This document shows positions 1-9,254 of a stretch of 64,000 bases of DNA, in pieces. The stretch comes from Actinoplanes teichomyceticus ATCC 31121 (GTDB taxonomy: Bacteria > Actinomycetota > Actinomycetes > Mycobacteriales > Micromonosporaceae): positions 7,547,001 to 7,611,000 of the forward strand of contig NZ_CP023865.1 in the NCBI RefSeq assembly GCF_003711105.1, read 5' to 3'. Within the stretch, counting starts at the first letter, position 1. Each line of letters opens with the position of its first letter. Below the pieces are notes generated by a model that ran no database searches, was not told the origin of the DNA, and saw only the letters and a list, made by a program, of their open reading frames with translations. Position numbers and translations under genes: made by a program.

Positions 1-357
1 CGGCGGCAGCTCCGGTCCCGGGTCGAGGCCCATCGCGAGCCGGGCGGCCCGGACGTACGCCAGCCCCTCCAGCGCCGACTCACGGGCCAGCTCGAACTGC
101 CGTACCGTGGTGGCCTGCTGCAACTGGCCACCGGCGGCGTTGTACCGCTCGCTGGCGTCGGCGAGCGCCTGCCGCGCGGCCGGGTCGTCGGCGTGCAGGT
201 TCATCACCTGGCCGCCGAGTCGCTCGTACCACCGCTGCGCCTCGGCGCGCGCGTCGTCGAGCTGGGTCTGCTTCAGCTTTCCGCCGCCGCGCTGCACGAC
301 GACGACGATCAGGGCGACGATCGCGACGATGGCCAGGACGAGCAACATGCCGTTCAT
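1..357 (-). CDS. N-terminally anchored hypothetical protein (partial, 3' end outside window)
   Basis: The frame is open from an ATG at 355-357 to the window edge, so 119 codons of the N-terminal part are seen. Residues 1-20 form a hydrophobic segment (MNGMLLVLAIVAIVALIVVV), followed by a basic and then helical, Ala/Gln/Arg-rich stretch that includes YERLGGQVMNL. This looks like a single-pass membrane protein with a cytoplasmic helical domain. It is divergent from rmuC, with about 50 bp between the starts, so the two probably share a promoter region. I do not recognise the family and assign no function. Confidence 0.7.
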   Translation of the reverse strand, partial: MNGMLLVLAIVAIVALIVVVVQRGGGKLKQTQLDDARAEAQRWYERLGGQVMNLHADDPAARQALADASERYNAAGGQLQQATTVRQFELARESALEGLAYVRAARLAMGLDPGPELPP

Positions 358-408
358 GTTTCTCTAGGTACCCCCGATGGTCTTGTCGTACCGTTCTGGC
401 AATCTGCG

Positions 409-1545
409 GTGGTGACGTACTCGACGCTCGCGGTGATCGTGGTCTGCCTGGCAGCCGGCGCCGCCCTGGGCTGGTTGGCCGCGCGGGCCCGCACGGCGGC
501 CGACATCGCCCGGCTGGAGGCGACCGTGGTCGCGGCCCGTGACGGCGAGCAGCGGCTGGAGCAGTCGATGCGCGCGCTGTCCTATGAGGCGACCGCGCAG
601 TCGCAGGAGGCGGTGGCCCGGGCGGTCGCGCCGCTGCAGGACACCCTGCGGCGGTACGAGGAGCGCGTCGCCGAGCTGGAACGCGAGCGGGTCGACGCGT
701 ATGCGGAGCTGCGCGAGCAGGTCCGGGCGATGGGCGCGGTCTCCACCGAGCTGCGCGGCGAGACCCGGCAGCTGGTGTCGGCGCTGCGCACGCCGCAGGT
801 GCGCGGCCGCTGGGGTGAGCACCAGCTGCGGCGCATCGTGGAGGCGGCCGGGCTGCTGGAGCACTGCGACTTCGCCGAGCAGGTCACCGGCGAGACCGAC
901 CGGCAGGGGGTACGGCCCGACCTGGTGGTCCGGCTGCACGGCGGGCGCAGCGTGGTGGTGGACGCCAAGGCCCCGCTGGAGGGCTATCTGTCGGCGATGG
1001 AGGCGCGCGACGAGCGCGACCGGGACCTCTTCCTGGACCAGCACGCCCGGCATCTGCGGGCGCATGTGGACGCGCTGTCGGCGAAGGCGTACTGGACGGC
1101 GTTCGAGTCGGCCCCGGATTTCGTGGTGCTGTTCGTGCCGGCCGACCCGTTCCTGGACGCCGCGCTGCAGCGCGACCCGGTGCTGATGGAGTACGCGTTC
1201 CGCCGCAACGTGGTGCTGACGACCCCGGCCACGCTGATCGCGATGCTGCGCACGGTCGCGTTCTCCTGGCGGCAGGAGACGCTGACCGGCAACGCGGTGG
1301 CGGTGCACACCCTGGCGCGGGAGCTCTACGGCCGGCTGTCCACCTTGGGCGAGCACGTGAGCCGGCTCGGGGTGTCACTGAACGCCGCGGTCAGCGCGTA
1401 CAACCGGGCGGTCGGGTCGCTGGAGTCACGGGTGCTGGTCAGCGCCCGCAAGCTCGCCGAGATGGGCGTCTCGGACGACGAGCTGCCGCAGCCGCCGCAG
1501 GTGGAGATCGCGCCCCGGCAGCCGCAGGCGCCCGAGCTCAGCTAG
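409..1545 (+). CDS. rmuC: RmuC-family DNA recombination protein
   Basis: RmuC proteins are predicted nuclease-fold proteins that limit rearrangements at inverted repeats. The protein starts with a membrane-anchoring segment ([20 protein letters not shown]), then a long Glu/Arg-rich coiled coil (about residues 30-125). The RmuC domain follows, with [20 protein letters not shown] near residue 132 and the core [20 protein letters not shown] near 170-190, where the DAK motif matches the nuclease-like fold. I chose the tandem GTG codons at 409/412 because the frame upstream overlaps the divergent gene and codes for unlikely sequence. The gives about 378 residues, usual for the actinobacterial form. 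The stop overlaps the ispH stop by 8 bp, tail to tail. Confidence 0.9.
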   Translation: MVTYSTLAVIVVCLAAGAALGWLAARARTAADIARLEATVVAARDGEQRLEQSMRALSYEATAQSQEAVARAVAPLQDTLRRYEERVAELERERVDAYAELREQVRAMGAVSTELRGETRQLVSALRTPQVRGRWGEHQLRRIVEAAGLLEHCDFAEQVTGETDRQGVRPDLVVRLHGGRSVVVDAKAPLEGYLSAMEARDERDRDLFLDQHARHLRAHVDALSAKAYWTAFESAPDFVVLFVPADPFLDAALQRDPVLMEYAFRRNVVLTTPATLIAMLRTVAFSWRQETLTGNAVAVHTLARELYGRLSTLGEHVSRLGVSLNAAVSAYNRAVGSLESRVLVSARKLAEMGVSDDELPQPPQVEIAPRQPQAPELS

Positions 1546-2503
1546 CCTGCGCGGCCTTCATGTCGCGGCGCAGCTCCTGCGGCAGCGAGAAGGTCAGCCG
1601 CTCCTCGGCGGTGGTGAACTCGGTGACCTCGCCGAACCCGCGCTCGGCGAGGTGCGCCAGCACCTCCATGACCAGTTCGTCGGGGACGCTGGCGCCGGAC
1701 GAGACGCCGACCGTGGTGGCGCCCTCCAGCCACTCGTCGCGGATCTCGGAGGCGTAGTCGACCAGGTGACCGGCGCGGGCGCCGGCGCCGAGGGCGACCT
1801 CGACCAGCCGCACCGAGTTCGAGGAGTTGGTGGAGCCGACCACGATCACCACGTCGCACTCCGGCGCGATCTCCTTGATCACGTGCTGGCGGTTGGACGT
1901 GGCGTAGCAGATGTCGTCGCTGGGTGGCGACTGCAGCAGCGGCAGCCGGGTCTTGAGCCGGGCCACGGTCTCCATGGTCTCGTCGACCGAGAGCGTGGTC
2001 TGCGACAGCCAGACGACCTTGGACGGGTCGCGGACGACGACGTTCTCCACGTCGTCGGGGCCGTCGACCAGCTGGATGTGCGCGGGGGCCTCACCGGCGG
2101 TGCCGATGACCTCCTCGTGGCCCTCGTGGCCGATCAGCAGGATGTCGTAGTCGGCGGCGGCGAACCGCCTGGCCTCGTGATGGACCTTGGTGACCAGCGG
2201 GCAGGTCGCGTCGATGGCCTTCAGGTTGCGCTCGCGCGCCTGCTCGTGCACCTCGGGCGCGACGCCGTGCGCGGAGAAGACCACGGTGGCGCCCTCGGGG
2301 ACCTCGTAGTTCTCCTCGACGAAGATCGCTCCGCGGGCTTCGAGGGTGCTGACCACGTGCTTGTTGTGCACGATCTGCTTGCGCACGTAGACCGGGGCGC
2401 CGTAGAGCTTCAGCGCCTCCTCGACGGTCTGCACGGCGCGGTCGACGCCGGCGCAGTAGCCGCGCGGCTTGGCGAGCAACACCCGCTTGCGAGGTTCAGT
2501 CAC
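1538..2503 (-). CDS. ispH: 4-hydroxy-3-methylbut-2-enyl diphosphate reductase (IspH/LytB)
   Basis: IspH is the last enzyme of the MEP pathway; it reduces HMBPP to IPP and DMAPP with a [4Fe-4S] cluster. The three cluster-binding cysteines are visible: [12 protein letters not shown] (C17), [11 protein letters not shown] (about C99) and DDICYATSN (about C198). [12 protein letters not shown], the substrate-binding motif, is also present. The GTG start (VTEPRKRV) gives 321 residues, a normal length; an upstream extension in the same frame is unlikely coding. It lies divergent to a small membrane protein gene. The M. tuberculosis homologue lytB2 also lies near xseA/xseB, which supports orthology. 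Confidence 0.97.
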   Translation of the reverse strand: MTEPRKRVLLAKPRGYCAGVDRAVQTVEEALKLYGAPVYVRKQIVHNKHVVSTLEARGAIFVEENYEVPEGATVVFSAHGVAPEVHEQARERNLKAIDATCPLVTKVHHEARRFAAADYDILLIGHEGHEEVIGTAGEAPAHIQLVDGPDDVENVVVRDPSKVVWLSQTTLSVDETMETVARLKTRLPLLQSPPSDDICYATSNRQHVIKEIAPECDVVIVVGSTNSSNSVRLVEVALGAGARAGHLVDYASEIRDEWLEGATTVGVSSGASVPDELVMEVLAHLAERGFGEVTEFTTAEERLTFSLPQELRRDMKAAQAS

Positions 2504-2588
2504 CCGGCCATGGTACGTGCCCGGCCGCGCCACCCGCGCTCCTGCGATCAGTGCCACAGCCCTGGCGGCCGGGTGGTACAGATCTTCC

Positions 2589-3071
2589 ATGACCACGAGC
2601 GGCCGGATCGCCGGTCACCCGGTCCAGGTGATGCTGGGCGCGCTCACGTGCGCGCTCGGCGCCGTCGCCACGGTGTTCACCCCGGCCGGGCTCGTGCCGC
2701 TGGCCGCCGGCCTGATGCTGATCTTCCGGCACCGGCTGCGGGTGCCGGTCGCGGCCCTGGTGGCCGGCGCGGCCGTCGGCGCGGTCGCCGGCCCGTGCGC
2801 CACCCTGGTCGTGCGCAGCGAGCGACTCTGCTGCATGTTCGGCTGGTCCGAGGCGCGCGGCTGGCCGTTCGCCTGGCTGTCGCGCGGCGCCTCGGCCGAC
2901 GACCCGGTGACCGCCCGGCGGCTGGGCCGCTCGGCCGGCTGGGAGGCCGACCCGGTGCAACTGGCCGGGACCGTGGTGCTCTGGGCGTACGCCGGCTTGC
3001 TGGTCTTCGCCGTCCTCGGCCTGGGGTGGCGGGCGTGGCGCGGGCGCCGGCCCGCCACGACGGCACGGTGA
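2589..3071 (+). CDS. Small multi-pass membrane protein, paralogue of the next gene
   Basis: This protein has 160 residues with about four hydrophobic segments ([61 protein letters not shown]). A conserved-looking loop reads [20 protein letters not shown]. The downstream gene has the matching loop TTARCCLAWYPQRRGYPFPF at the same topological place, so the two look like diverged tandem paralogues. The start is the ATG in front of [13 protein letters not shown]; the longer frame runs into the ispH promoter. The function is unknown. The adjacent Cys pair in the loop could bind metal or form a disulfide, which is a guess. Confidence 0.75.
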   Translation: MTTSGRIAGHPVQVMLGALTCALGAVATVFTPAGLVPLAAGLMLIFRHRLRVPVAALVAGAAVGAVAGPCATLVVRSERLCCMFGWSEARGWPFAWLSRGASADDPVTARRLGRSAGWEADPVQLAGTVVLWAYAGLLVFAVLGLGWRAWRGRRPATTAR

Positions 3072-3139
3072 GGCCGCCCATCGCGGGCTTCTGACCCGTT
3101 TGGCCCCGTAATAGTAATTAAGGGCGGATAATCGGGTTC

Positions 3140-3682
3140 ATGAGCGCCGAGCGGGACGACGCGTGGCCCTCGATCCCGACGGTGCTGCGGGTGATGGCCG
3201 GCTGGTTCCTGCTCGGGGTCGGGCTGCTCGACCTGGCCACCGGGGTGGACGGGCCCACCTACGTGCTCTTCCACGTGGTGCTGGCGCTCGGCGGGGCGAT
3301 CCTGCTCGCCCTGCACCGGATCGACCCGAGCCGCGCCGGGTACGCGGCCGGGGCGCTCGTCGCGCCGGTCGGGCTCGGGCTCGGCCTGCTGCCCACCACC
3401 GCCCGCTGCTGCCTGGCGTGGTACCCGCAGCGCCGCGGCTACCCGTTCCCGTTCCTGGGCGCCGGCGGCGGGACGCATGTCGACGCCCGCTACCTCGCGG
3501 CCGACCTGGTCTTCTGGGCGTGTGCCGGGCTGGTCGCGATGGCCGTGGTCCGGATCGTGGAGCGGCTGCGGCCGGAACGGCGCACCCCGGTCGACGTGAG
3601 CGGCTACGTGGCCCGGCACGCCGAGGAACGCGCGTACGTGGCGCAGCATCGCGCCGACGAGAATGTCGGAGGGCTGACCTAG
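3140..3682 (+). CDS. Small multi-pass membrane protein with CC-(R/W)GYPF loop
   Basis: This protein has 180 residues with four hydrophobic segments (VMAGWFLLGVGLLDLA, VLFHVVLALGGAILLAL, AGALVAPVGLGLGLL, LVFWACAGLVAMAVV). A loop TTARCCLAWYPQRRGYPFPF sits between segments 3 and 4. The C-terminal tail is polar with repeated Tyr-Val-Ala-(R/Q)-His (GYVARHAEERAYVAQH). It shares topology and the double-Cys loop with the gene before it, so duplication is likely. It ends 9 bp before the xseA start and may be cotranscribed with it. The function is not recognised. Confidence 0.75.
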   Translation: MSAERDDAWPSIPTVLRVMAGWFLLGVGLLDLATGVDGPTYVLFHVVLALGGAILLALHRIDPSRAGYAAGALVAPVGLGLGLLPTTARCCLAWYPQRRGYPFPFLGAGGGTHVDARYLAADLVFWACAGLVAMAVVRIVERLRPERRTPVDVSGYVARHAEERAYVAQHRADENVGGLT

Positions 3683-3691
3683 TCTGGCCGG

Positions 3692-4957
3692 GTGAACGAA
3701 CCGCAGGCTCCCACCGGCCCGGCCGGCAGCGCGGGCGGACCGCCGAAGAGCACCGCCGACGAGCCGTGGCCGGTGCGCGTGGTCAGCCAGAAGGTCGGCG
3801 CCTGGATCGCCCGGCTCGGCTGGGTCTGGGTGGACGGCCAGGTCGCCCAGATCAGCCGCCGGGCCGGTTCCGGCGTGGTCTTCCTGACCCTGCGCGACCC
3901 GTCGGCCGACCTGAGCCTGACCGTCACCGCGCACCGCGACGTGCTGGAGGCGGGGGCGCCCGACCTGTCCGAGGGCGCCCGGGTGACGCTGCACGCCAAG
4001 CCGGAGTTCTATCCGGCCCGCGGCACCCTGAGCCTGCGCGCCGACGAGATCCGCCAGGTCGGTCTGGGTGAGCTGCTGGCCCGCCTGGAACGGTTGAAGA
4101 AACTGCTGGCCGCGGAGGGCCTGTTCGCCCGGGAGCGCAAGCGCCGGCTACCGTTCCTGCCCACCCGGATCGGCCTGATCACCGGGCAGAACACCGCCGC
4201 CGAGCGGGACGTGCTGATGAACGTGCGCCGCCGCTGGCCGGGCGCCGCGTTCCGCACCGCGCACGTGACGGTGCAGGGACCGAACGCGGTGCCGCAGATC
4301 CTCAACGCGCTCAAGGTCCTGGACGACGACGAGACGGTGGACGTGATCGTGATCGCCCGGGGCGGCGGCAGCGTGGAGGATCTGCTGCCGTTCTCCGACG
4401 AGGCGCTGTGCCGGGCGGTGTTCGCCGCGCGCACGCCGGTGGTCAGCGCGATCGGCCACGAGACCGACACCCCGCTGCTGGACTACGTCGCCGACCTGCG
4501 CGCCTCCACGCCGACCGACGCGGCCAAGCGGATCGTCCCCGACCTGGCCGACGAGCTGCGGCTGATCGAGCACGCCCGGCAGCGGCTGGACCGCGCGGTG
4601 CTGACCCTCATCGACCGGGAACGGCACCGGATCGAGGCGTGGCGGTCCCGGCCGGTGCTGGCCCGCCCGCAGACGCTGATCGACCAGCGGTCCACCGAGG
4701 TCGCCGCGCTGCGCGAGCGGGCCGGGCGCAGCCTGGAGCACCGGGTGCGCCGGGCCGACGACGAGCTGCGCCACACCCTGGCCCGGCTGCGCGCGCTGTC
4801 ACCGCTGGCCACCCTGCAGCGCGGCTATGCCATCGTGCAGCGTGCCGACGGGCACGTGGTGCGCGCGGCCGGCGAGGTGGTCCCGGGCGATCCGCTGCGG
4901 ATCCGGGTGGCCGAGGGTGAGTTGACGGCAGTGGTCACGGCAGGAGAGGGCGAATGA
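3692..4957 (+). CDS. xseA: Exodeoxyribonuclease VII large subunit
   Basis: XseA is the catalytic subunit of ExoVII, which degrades single-stranded DNA from either end. An N-terminal OB-fold is seen at about residues 25-110 ([20 protein letters not shown]). The catalytic domain follows with [14 protein letters not shown] and the family hallmark [14 protein letters not shown] near residue 223, and [22 protein letters not shown]-terminal coiled-coil ends with [10 protein letters not shown]. The GTG start (VNEPQAP) gives 421 residues, normal for the family. The stop overlaps the xseB start in an ATGA, implying translational coupling. Confidence 0.97.
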   Translation: MNEPQAPTGPAGSAGGPPKSTADEPWPVRVVSQKVGAWIARLGWVWVDGQVAQISRRAGSGVVFLTLRDPSADLSLTVTAHRDVLEAGAPDLSEGARVTLHAKPEFYPARGTLSLRADEIRQVGLGELLARLERLKKLLAAEGLFARERKRRLPFLPTRIGLITGQNTAAERDVLMNVRRRWPGAAFRTAHVTVQGPNAVPQILNALKVLDDDETVDVIVIARGGGSVEDLLPFSDEALCRAVFAARTPVVSAIGHETDTPLLDYVADLRASTPTDAAKRIVPDLADELRLIEHARQRLDRAVLTLIDRERHRIEAWRSRPVLARPQTLIDQRSTEVAALRERAGRSLEHRVRRADDELRHTLARLRALSPLATLQRGYAIVQRADGHVVRAAGEVVPGDPLRIRVAEGELTAVVTAGEGE

Positions 4958-5157
4958 GCGACGAGAGCCTGAGCTACGAGCAGGCGCGGACCGAGCTGGC
5001 CGGCGTGGTGGAGCGGCTGGAGCAGGGCGGGGGCAGCCTGGAGGAGTCGCTCGCGCTGTGGGAGCGGGGCGAGCGGCTCGCCGACGTGTGCCAGCGCTGG
5101 CTGGACGGCGCGCGGGAGCGGATCGACGCGGCCCGGGCCGCCCGCGCCGCCGAGTAG
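4954..5157 (+). CDS. xseB: Exodeoxyribonuclease VII small subunit
   Basis: XseB is a short helical protein of which several copies pack on the XseA coiled coil to form active ExoVII. The product has 67 residues and fits the family pattern: [20 protein letters not shown], then [20 protein letters not shown], where the LEESL and ERGE segments are typical. The ATG overlaps the xseA stop by 4 bases, so the two are one translationally coupled unit. A 32-bp tandem repeat starts just after its stop. Confidence 0.96.
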   Translation: MSDESLSYEQARTELAGVVERLEQGGGSLEESLALWERGERLADVCQRWLDGARERIDAARAARAAE

Positions 5158-5174
5158 GGCGGCGGGCCGCTCAC

Positions 5175-5285
5175 CTCAGCGACGCGGCGCACGCCACCAG
5201 GCCGACCTCAGCGACGCGGCCCACGCCACCAGGCCGACCTCAGCGACGCGGCCCACGCCGCCGGGTCTACCTCAGCGACGCGGCG
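5175..5285 (+). repeat. 32-bp direct repeat, three units plus a partial one overlapping a gene 3' end
   Basis: Units at 5175-5206, 5207-5238 and 5239-5270 begin with CTCAGCGACGCGGC and end in GCCGAC or a variant (GTCTAC). A fourth, partial copy at 5271-5285 is the coding end of the minus-strand DUF4245 gene. Units 1 and 2 differ by one base; unit 3 has diverged. The repeated segment is the gene's terminal codons plus its immediate 3' flank. The array fills the space between the convergent xseB and DUF4245 genes. It has no spacer structure, so it is not a CRISPR. Confidence 0.9.
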
Positions 5286-5836
5286 AACGTCTCCAGGCTC
5301 CGCTGCTCGGCCTTGCCGACGATCAGCACCGTCCGGTCCCCCTCGGTGAGGACCAGCGCGGTCTCCCCCGGCCGAGCGTCGTAGACCATCCAGGTGCGCT
5401 GCTCGGTCCGGTACGCCCCGGTCCGCCTGCCCTCCTTGCCGACCTCGGCCGGCACCAGCGTCGCCGCCGGCGTGGTGCTCTCCACCAGTTGCAGCGGCGC
5501 GTCGTCCGGGTCGACGTACCCGATCCGCAGGGTGATCCCGCCGTTGCCGCGCTGGACGGTGGCCGCGGTGACCCGCCAGTCGTCACCCAGCCCGGACGGC
5601 CGCAGGACGGTGAACTCCCGGGCGGCCGACTCGAACGAGGCGGCCGGGTCGACGGTCATCGGCTTGTCGCCGTCGAGCACCACCCGGTAGAACGTGAGCA
5701 GCAGCGCGATCGGCACGATCAGCACCAGCAGCGACAGGGCCATGTCGCGCGGCGACCGGCCCTCACGCTTGGTCAGACGCGGCCGGTCCGGCCCGGTCTC
5801 GGTAGCAGCGGGTTCCACCTGCTCATTGTTAACCAT
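5267..5836 (-). CDS. DUF4245 family membrane-anchored protein
   Basis: The protein has 189 residues: a charged cytoplasmic head (RPRLTKREGRSPRDMA), one membrane segment (ALSLLVLIVPIALLLTFYRV, about residues 33-52), and an extracytoplasmic domain with YRVVLDGDKPMTVDP and LRPSGLGDDWRVTAATVQ, which matches actinobacterial DUF4245. The role is unknown. The ATG start (MVNNEQVEPAATE) lies divergent from glpX, a pairing also known from mycobacteria (Rv1100 beside glpX Rv1099c). The last codons lie in the first member of a short tandem repeat that continues beyond the stop. Confidence 0.85.
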   Translation of the reverse strand: MVNNEQVEPAATETGPDRPRLTKREGRSPRDMALSLLVLIVPIALLLTFYRVVLDGDKPMTVDPAASFESAAREFTVLRPSGLGDDWRVTAATVQRGNGGITLRIGYVDPDDAPLQLVESTTPAATLVPAEVGKEGRRTGAYRTEQRTWMVYDARPGETALVLTEGDRTVLIVGKAEQRSLETFAASLR

Positions 5837-5918
5837 GTCGCGGATGCGGGACTTGGCACGTCCTCGGATGCCAGGATCAGAGGATCCACCAACCCCGCAA
5901 TGACGCGAGGAGGCCGAC

Positions 5919-6959
5919 ATGCCTGCCCGGATTCCCCAGGATCTCGACCGCAACATCGCCCTCGACCTGGTCCGCGTGACCGAGGCGGCCGCCATGGCGG
6001 CCGGCCGATGGGTCGGGCGCGGCGACAAGAACGGCGGTGACGGCGCCGCCGTCGACGCCATGCGCAAGCTGATCAACTCGATCCAGATGCGCGGCGTCGT
6101 CGTGATCGGCGAGGGCGAGAAGGACGAGGCCCCGATGCTCTACAACGGCGAGCGGGTCGGCGACGGCACCGGTCCGGAGGTGGATGTCGCGGTCGACCCG
6201 ATCGACGGCACCACCCTGATGAGCAAGGGTATGCCGGGGTCGGTGTCGGTGCTCGCGGTCGCCGAGCGCGGGGCGATGTTCGACCCCAGCGCGGTCTTCT
6301 ACATGGACAAGATCGCGGTCGGGCCGGACTGCGCCGACGTCGTGGACATCGACGCCGGCACGGCGGAGAACCTGCGCCGGATCGCGAAGGCGAAGCGGTC
6401 CAGCGTCTCGGACGTGACCGTGTGCATCCTGGACCGGCCGCGGCACGCCCGGCTGGTGGAGGAGGTCCGGCAGGCCGGCGCGACCATCAAGTTCATCTCC
6501 GACGGCGACATCGCGGGGGCGATCTCGGCGGCCCGCGCGGAGTCCGATGTGGACGTCCTGATGGGTATCGGCGGCACGCCGGAGGGCATCACCGCGGCCT
6601 GCGCGATCAAGTGTCTGGGCGGCATGATCCAGGCGAAGCTGTGGCCGCGCGACGACGCGGAACGGCAGAAGGCGATCGACGGCGGGCACGACCTGGACCG
6701 GGTGCTGACCACCGACGACCTGGTCACCGGGGACAACTGCTTCTTCGTCGCGACCGGCGTCACCTCCGGCGATCTGCTCAAGGGGGTACGGTACCGCTCC
6801 GGCGGGGCGCACACCCAGTCGATCGTGATGCGCTCGAAGAGCGGGACGATCCGGGTGATCGACTCGTACCACCGGCTGGAGAAGCTGGCGTTGTACTCCG
6901 CGGTGGACTTCGACGGCCACCTGCCCAGCGTGCCGATCGGCGACGAACCGGTCATCTGA
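5919..6959 (+). CDS. glpX: Class II fructose-1,6-bisphosphatase
   Basis: GlpX dephosphorylates fructose 1,6-bisphosphate in gluconeogenesis, and is the main FBPase in actinobacteria. Metal- and substrate-binding motifs are intact: [19 protein letters not shown] (about residues 60-78) and [13 protein letters not shown] (about 93-105). [10 protein letters not shown] and [19 protein letters not shown] follow. Length is 346 residues, slightly longer than the typical 330-345. A clear Shine-Dalgarno sequence (GAGGAGG) precedes the ATG. The gluconeogenic pckG lies about 6 kb downstream. A strong hairpin follows the stop. Confidence 0.97.
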   Translation: MPARIPQDLDRNIALDLVRVTEAAAMAAGRWVGRGDKNGGDGAAVDAMRKLINSIQMRGVVVIGEGEKDEAPMLYNGERVGDGTGPEVDVAVDPIDGTTLMSKGMPGSVSVLAVAERGAMFDPSAVFYMDKIAVGPDCADVVDIDAGTAENLRRIAKAKRSSVSDVTVCILDRPRHARLVEEVRQAGATIKFISDGDIAGAISAARAESDVDVLMGIGGTPEGITAACAIKCLGGMIQAKLWPRDDAERQKAIDGGHDLDRVLTTDDLVTGDNCFFVATGVTSGDLLKGVRYRSGGAHTQSIVMRSKSGTIRVIDSYHRLEKLALYSAVDFDGHLPSVPIGDEPVI

Positions 6960-6973
6960 CCCGGCCGGTGGCG

Positions 6974-7007
6974 GCCCGTCCCGCGCCGGTCCCGGGGCGG
7001 GACGGGC
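6974..7007. terminator. Hairpin between convergent glpX and rhomboid genes
   Basis: Eleven-base arms GCCCGTCCCGC (6974-6984) and GCGGGACGGGC (6997-7007) flank a 12-base loop. The hairpin sits between two convergent stops, so it can serve both directions. There is no U-tract, which is common for actinobacterial terminators. Confidence 0.8.
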
Positions 7008-7033
7008 GCCACGCCGCCGCCCGGCCCGGCACG

Positions 7034-7642
7034 TCACCGGCGGCGGAACAGGAACGCGGCGACGAAACCGCCGATCAGGCCGAGCAGGTGGCCCTGCCAG
7101 GACACCGCCCGGTCGGTCGGCAGGATGTTGTAGACCTGGTACCAGTAGAGCAGCCCGATGAACGCGGCCACGGCCAGGTTCCACCAGCTGCGCTCGACGA
7201 AGCCGCGGGCGAAGAGCAGGCCAAGGTAGCCGAAGATGACCCCGCTGGCGCCCACCACGACGGTGCCCGGGTCGCCGACGAACCACACGCCCAGGCCGCT
7301 GACGAGCATGATGACGAACGTCGACCAGATGAACCGGCGGGCGCCGCCGGCCAGCGCGAACGTGCCGACCAGGATGAGCGGGACCGCGTTGCCGTAGAGG
7401 TGGTCCCACCCGGCGTGCAGGAACGGGCTGAACAGCACGCCGTCCAGGCCGTCGACGTGCCGCGGCACGATCCCGCCGGCCAGGTCCAGGGTGCCGGCGC
7501 CGGCGGCCACGTCCAGCGCCTCGACCAGGAAGAGGATCGGGATCACCGCGCACATGGTGACGAACGCGCGGCCCAGCGCGGCGTAGAAGGCCTCGGTGCC
7601 GAACGTCGCCGCGCCGGCCCGCGTGTCGGGTACCCAACTCAT
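7034..7642 (-). CDS. Rhomboid family intramembrane serine protease
   Basis: Rhomboids cleave membrane proteins within or near the bilayer. The 202-residue protein has six or so membrane segments. The catalytic dyad is visible: Ser133 in VGASGVIFGYLG (GxSG motif) and His185 in WQGHLLGLIGG. The oxyanion-side HxxxN motif is H81-N85 in WDHLYGNAVP. I chose the ATG at MSWVPDTRAG; the longer frame overlaps the neighbouring protease gene and is not plausible. The substrate is unknown. A secreted trypsin-like protease gene lies 47 bp upstream on the same strand, and the two may be cotranscribed. Confidence 0.93.
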   Translation of the reverse strand: MSWVPDTRAGAATFGTEAFYAALGRAFVTMCAVIPILFLVEALDVAAGAGTLDLAGGIVPRHVDGLDGVLFSPFLHAGWDHLYGNAVPLILVGTFALAGGARRFIWSTFVIMLVSGLGVWFVGDPGTVVVGASGVIFGYLGLLFARGFVERSWWNLAVAAFIGLLYWYQVYNILPTDRAVSWQGHLLGLIGGFVAAFLFRRR

Positions 7643-7689
7643 CTTTCGATGTTCCCAGGTGGGCGCGGCGGCGGCCAGCGCGACGAGGG

Positions 7690-8475
7690 TCAGGACAGCG
7701 CCCGGGTGGCGGCCAGGATCACCGTGCGGAACCTGGAGATCTGCGTGTAGACCCCGGGGTACGCGTCCCGGGCGCAGCCCAGCCCCCAGCTGACGATGCC
7801 GACCTGGGCCCACCGGCCGTCCCGGCCGCGGCGCACCATCGGGCCGCCGGAGTCGCCCTGGCAGGTGTCGACGCCGTGCCGCCCGGCGCAGATCGACTCC
7901 TCCTGGACCAGCACCACCTTCGCCGGCAGGTACGACCTCGCGCACACGGCGTCCGGGATGGTCGGCACGGTGGCGTAGTGCAGCCGGCGCTCCTGGCGCA
8001 GCGAGCCCTCCCGGGTCTGGCCCCAGCCCATCACGGTGACCTGGCCCTGATCACCGGAGGCGTCCGGGACCAGGGCCAGGGTCGGCAGGCTGAGCACCCG
8101 GTCCAGCTTGACCACGGCCCAGTCGTCGCCGCGGGTCTCGGTCTGGAACTCGGCCGCGCGGACCACCTCGACCGAGCGAGCGGTGACCGCGTTCTTCGCC
8201 TTCAGGTCGGTGACCCCGGCGGTCACCGTGATCCGGTCGTTCGGCCCGGTGGGGCCGACGCAGTGCCCGGCGGTCAGCACCACCCGGGGCGCGGTGAGGG
8301 CGCCGCCGCAGCCCATCGAGAGCCGCACCACCCAGGGGAACTCGCCGGCCTTCGCGACGTTGCCGCCGACCACTTCGAGTTTCGGCCGTCCGCCGGCGCG
8401 GGCCGGGACGTCACCGGCGGCGAGCACCGCCGCGACGGTGGCGACCAGAACCAACGAGGCGACATTTCGGACCAT
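7690..8475 (-). CDS. Secreted trypsin-like serine protease (S1 family)
   Basis: Residues 1-27 form a signal peptide (VASLVLVATVAAVLAAG, cleavage after an AxA-like site), so the product is exported. A mature N-terminus like VVGGNVAKAGEFPWVV matches S1 proteases. The catalytic triad is complete: His71 (LTAGHC), Asp118 (DDWAVVKL) and Ser210 (CQGDSGGP). Cysteines C56/C72, C179/C197 and C206/C231 regions suggest disulfides. VDTC before the Ser motif places an Asp near the S1 pocket bottom, predicting trypsin-like Lys/Arg preference. Length is 261 residues. The gene is followed by a rhomboid gene. Confidence 0.93.
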   Translation of the reverse strand: MVRNVASLVLVATVAAVLAAGDVPARAGGRPKLEVVGGNVAKAGEFPWVVRLSMGCGGALTAPRVVLTAGHCVGPTGPNDRITVTAGVTDLKAKNAVTARSVEVVRAAEFQTETRGDDWAVVKLDRVLSLPTLALVPDASGDQGQVTVMGWGQTREGSLRQERRLHYATVPTIPDAVCARSYLPAKVVLVQEESICAGRHGVDTCQGDSGGPMVRRGRDGRWAQVGIVSWGLGCARDAYPGVYTQISRFRTVILAATRALS

Positions 8476-8500
8476 ACAGACATTTGATCACAATGGAACA

Positions 8501-8527
8501 GGGCCGCACGGCTTTGCCGCGCGGCCC
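8501..8527. terminator. Hairpin after the SLT-domain gene
   Basis: GGGCCGC (8501-8507) pairs with GCGGCCC around an 11-13 base loop, between the minus-strand SLT gene stop (8541) and the protease gene start (8475). It is correctly placed to terminate the SLT-gene transcript. Confidence 0.6.
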
Positions 8528-8540
8528 CGGAGCCGAGCCC

Positions 8541-9254
8541 TCAGTACCAGCCGACGCTCTCGGAGTGGTTCCAGGCGCCGCAGGGGGTGTTGTAGCGGTC
8601 CTCGATGTAGCCGAGACCCCACTTGATCTGGGTGGCCGGGTTGGTCTTCCAGTCGTCCGCGACCGACGCCATCTTGCTGCCGGGCAGCGCCTGCGGGATC
8701 CCGTACGCACCGGAGCTGCTGTTGGTGGCCCGGTGGTTCCAGCCGCTCTCGCGCTTCCACAGCCTGTCCAGGCACGGGAACTGGTCCATCTTGAAGCCGG
8801 CGTCGAGCATCAGCGCGCAGCCGATCTCGCGACTGCCGGAGTACTCGTCGCACGAGGACGGGATCTCGCCGGTGTACGGCACCGCCCCGCCGGACTCGGC
8901 GGCCTTGGCACGGGCCTCCTTCTCCGCGGCGGCCTTCTTCGCGGCCTCCTCGGCGGCGATCGCCTTCTTCTCCAGCGTCCGCGCCTTGGTCGCGGCGGCC
9001 TTGGCCTCCACGGCGGCCTTCGCGGCGGCGGCGTCCTCCGCCGAGCGACGGTACGCACGAGCCGCGGCGTGCTCGGCCTGACGCTGCTTGAGCAGCTGCA
9101 GCTCCTCCGCGTTGGCCTGCACGACCAGCTGCGCCTCGGCGCTGCGCTGCTGGACGTCCCGGTCCTGTCCGAGGTACACACCGCCGCCGAGACCCGCCAC
9201 GAGCAGACCGACAGATGCGGTGCGAACTCCGAGCCGGCTCCAGAGCCGATTCAC
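8541..9254 (-). CDS. Exported lytic transglycosylase-like (SLT-domain) protein with coiled-coil linker
   Basis: SLT-fold enzymes cleave the glycan strands of peptidoglycan. The 237-residue protein has an N-terminal membrane/signal segment (TASVGLLVAGLGGGVYLG). An Ala/Lys/Glu-rich coiled coil follows (about residues 35-115, e.g. EKKAIAAEEAAKKAAAEKEA). The C-terminal SLT-like domain holds LWKRESGWNHRATNSSSGAYGIPQ split over the catalytic Glu near residue 169, and IKWGLGYIEDRYNTPCGAW, ending in a short aromatic tail. The GTG start (VNRLWSRLG) is chosen because upstream sequence is the long regulatory leader. This leader holds a CRP-like site. It resembles the wall-hydrolase domain of Rpf-associated proteins, although it is not an Rpf by sequence. 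Confidence 0.88.
   Translation of the reverse strand: MNRLWSRLGVRTASVGLLVAGLGGGVYLGQDRDVQQRSAEAQLVVQANAEELQLLKQRQAEHAAARAYRRSAEDAAAAKAAVEAKAAATKARTLEKKAIAAEEAAKKAAAEKEARAKAAESGGAVPYTGEIPSSCDEYSGSREIGCALMLDAGFKMDQFPCLDRLWKRESGWNHRATNSSSGAYGIPQALPGSKMASVADDWKTNPATQIKWGLGYIEDRYNTPCGAWNHSESVGWY

Noticed and set aside
5175..5285. CRISPR array
   Set aside because: The 32-bp units abut with no spacers and no cas genes are near.
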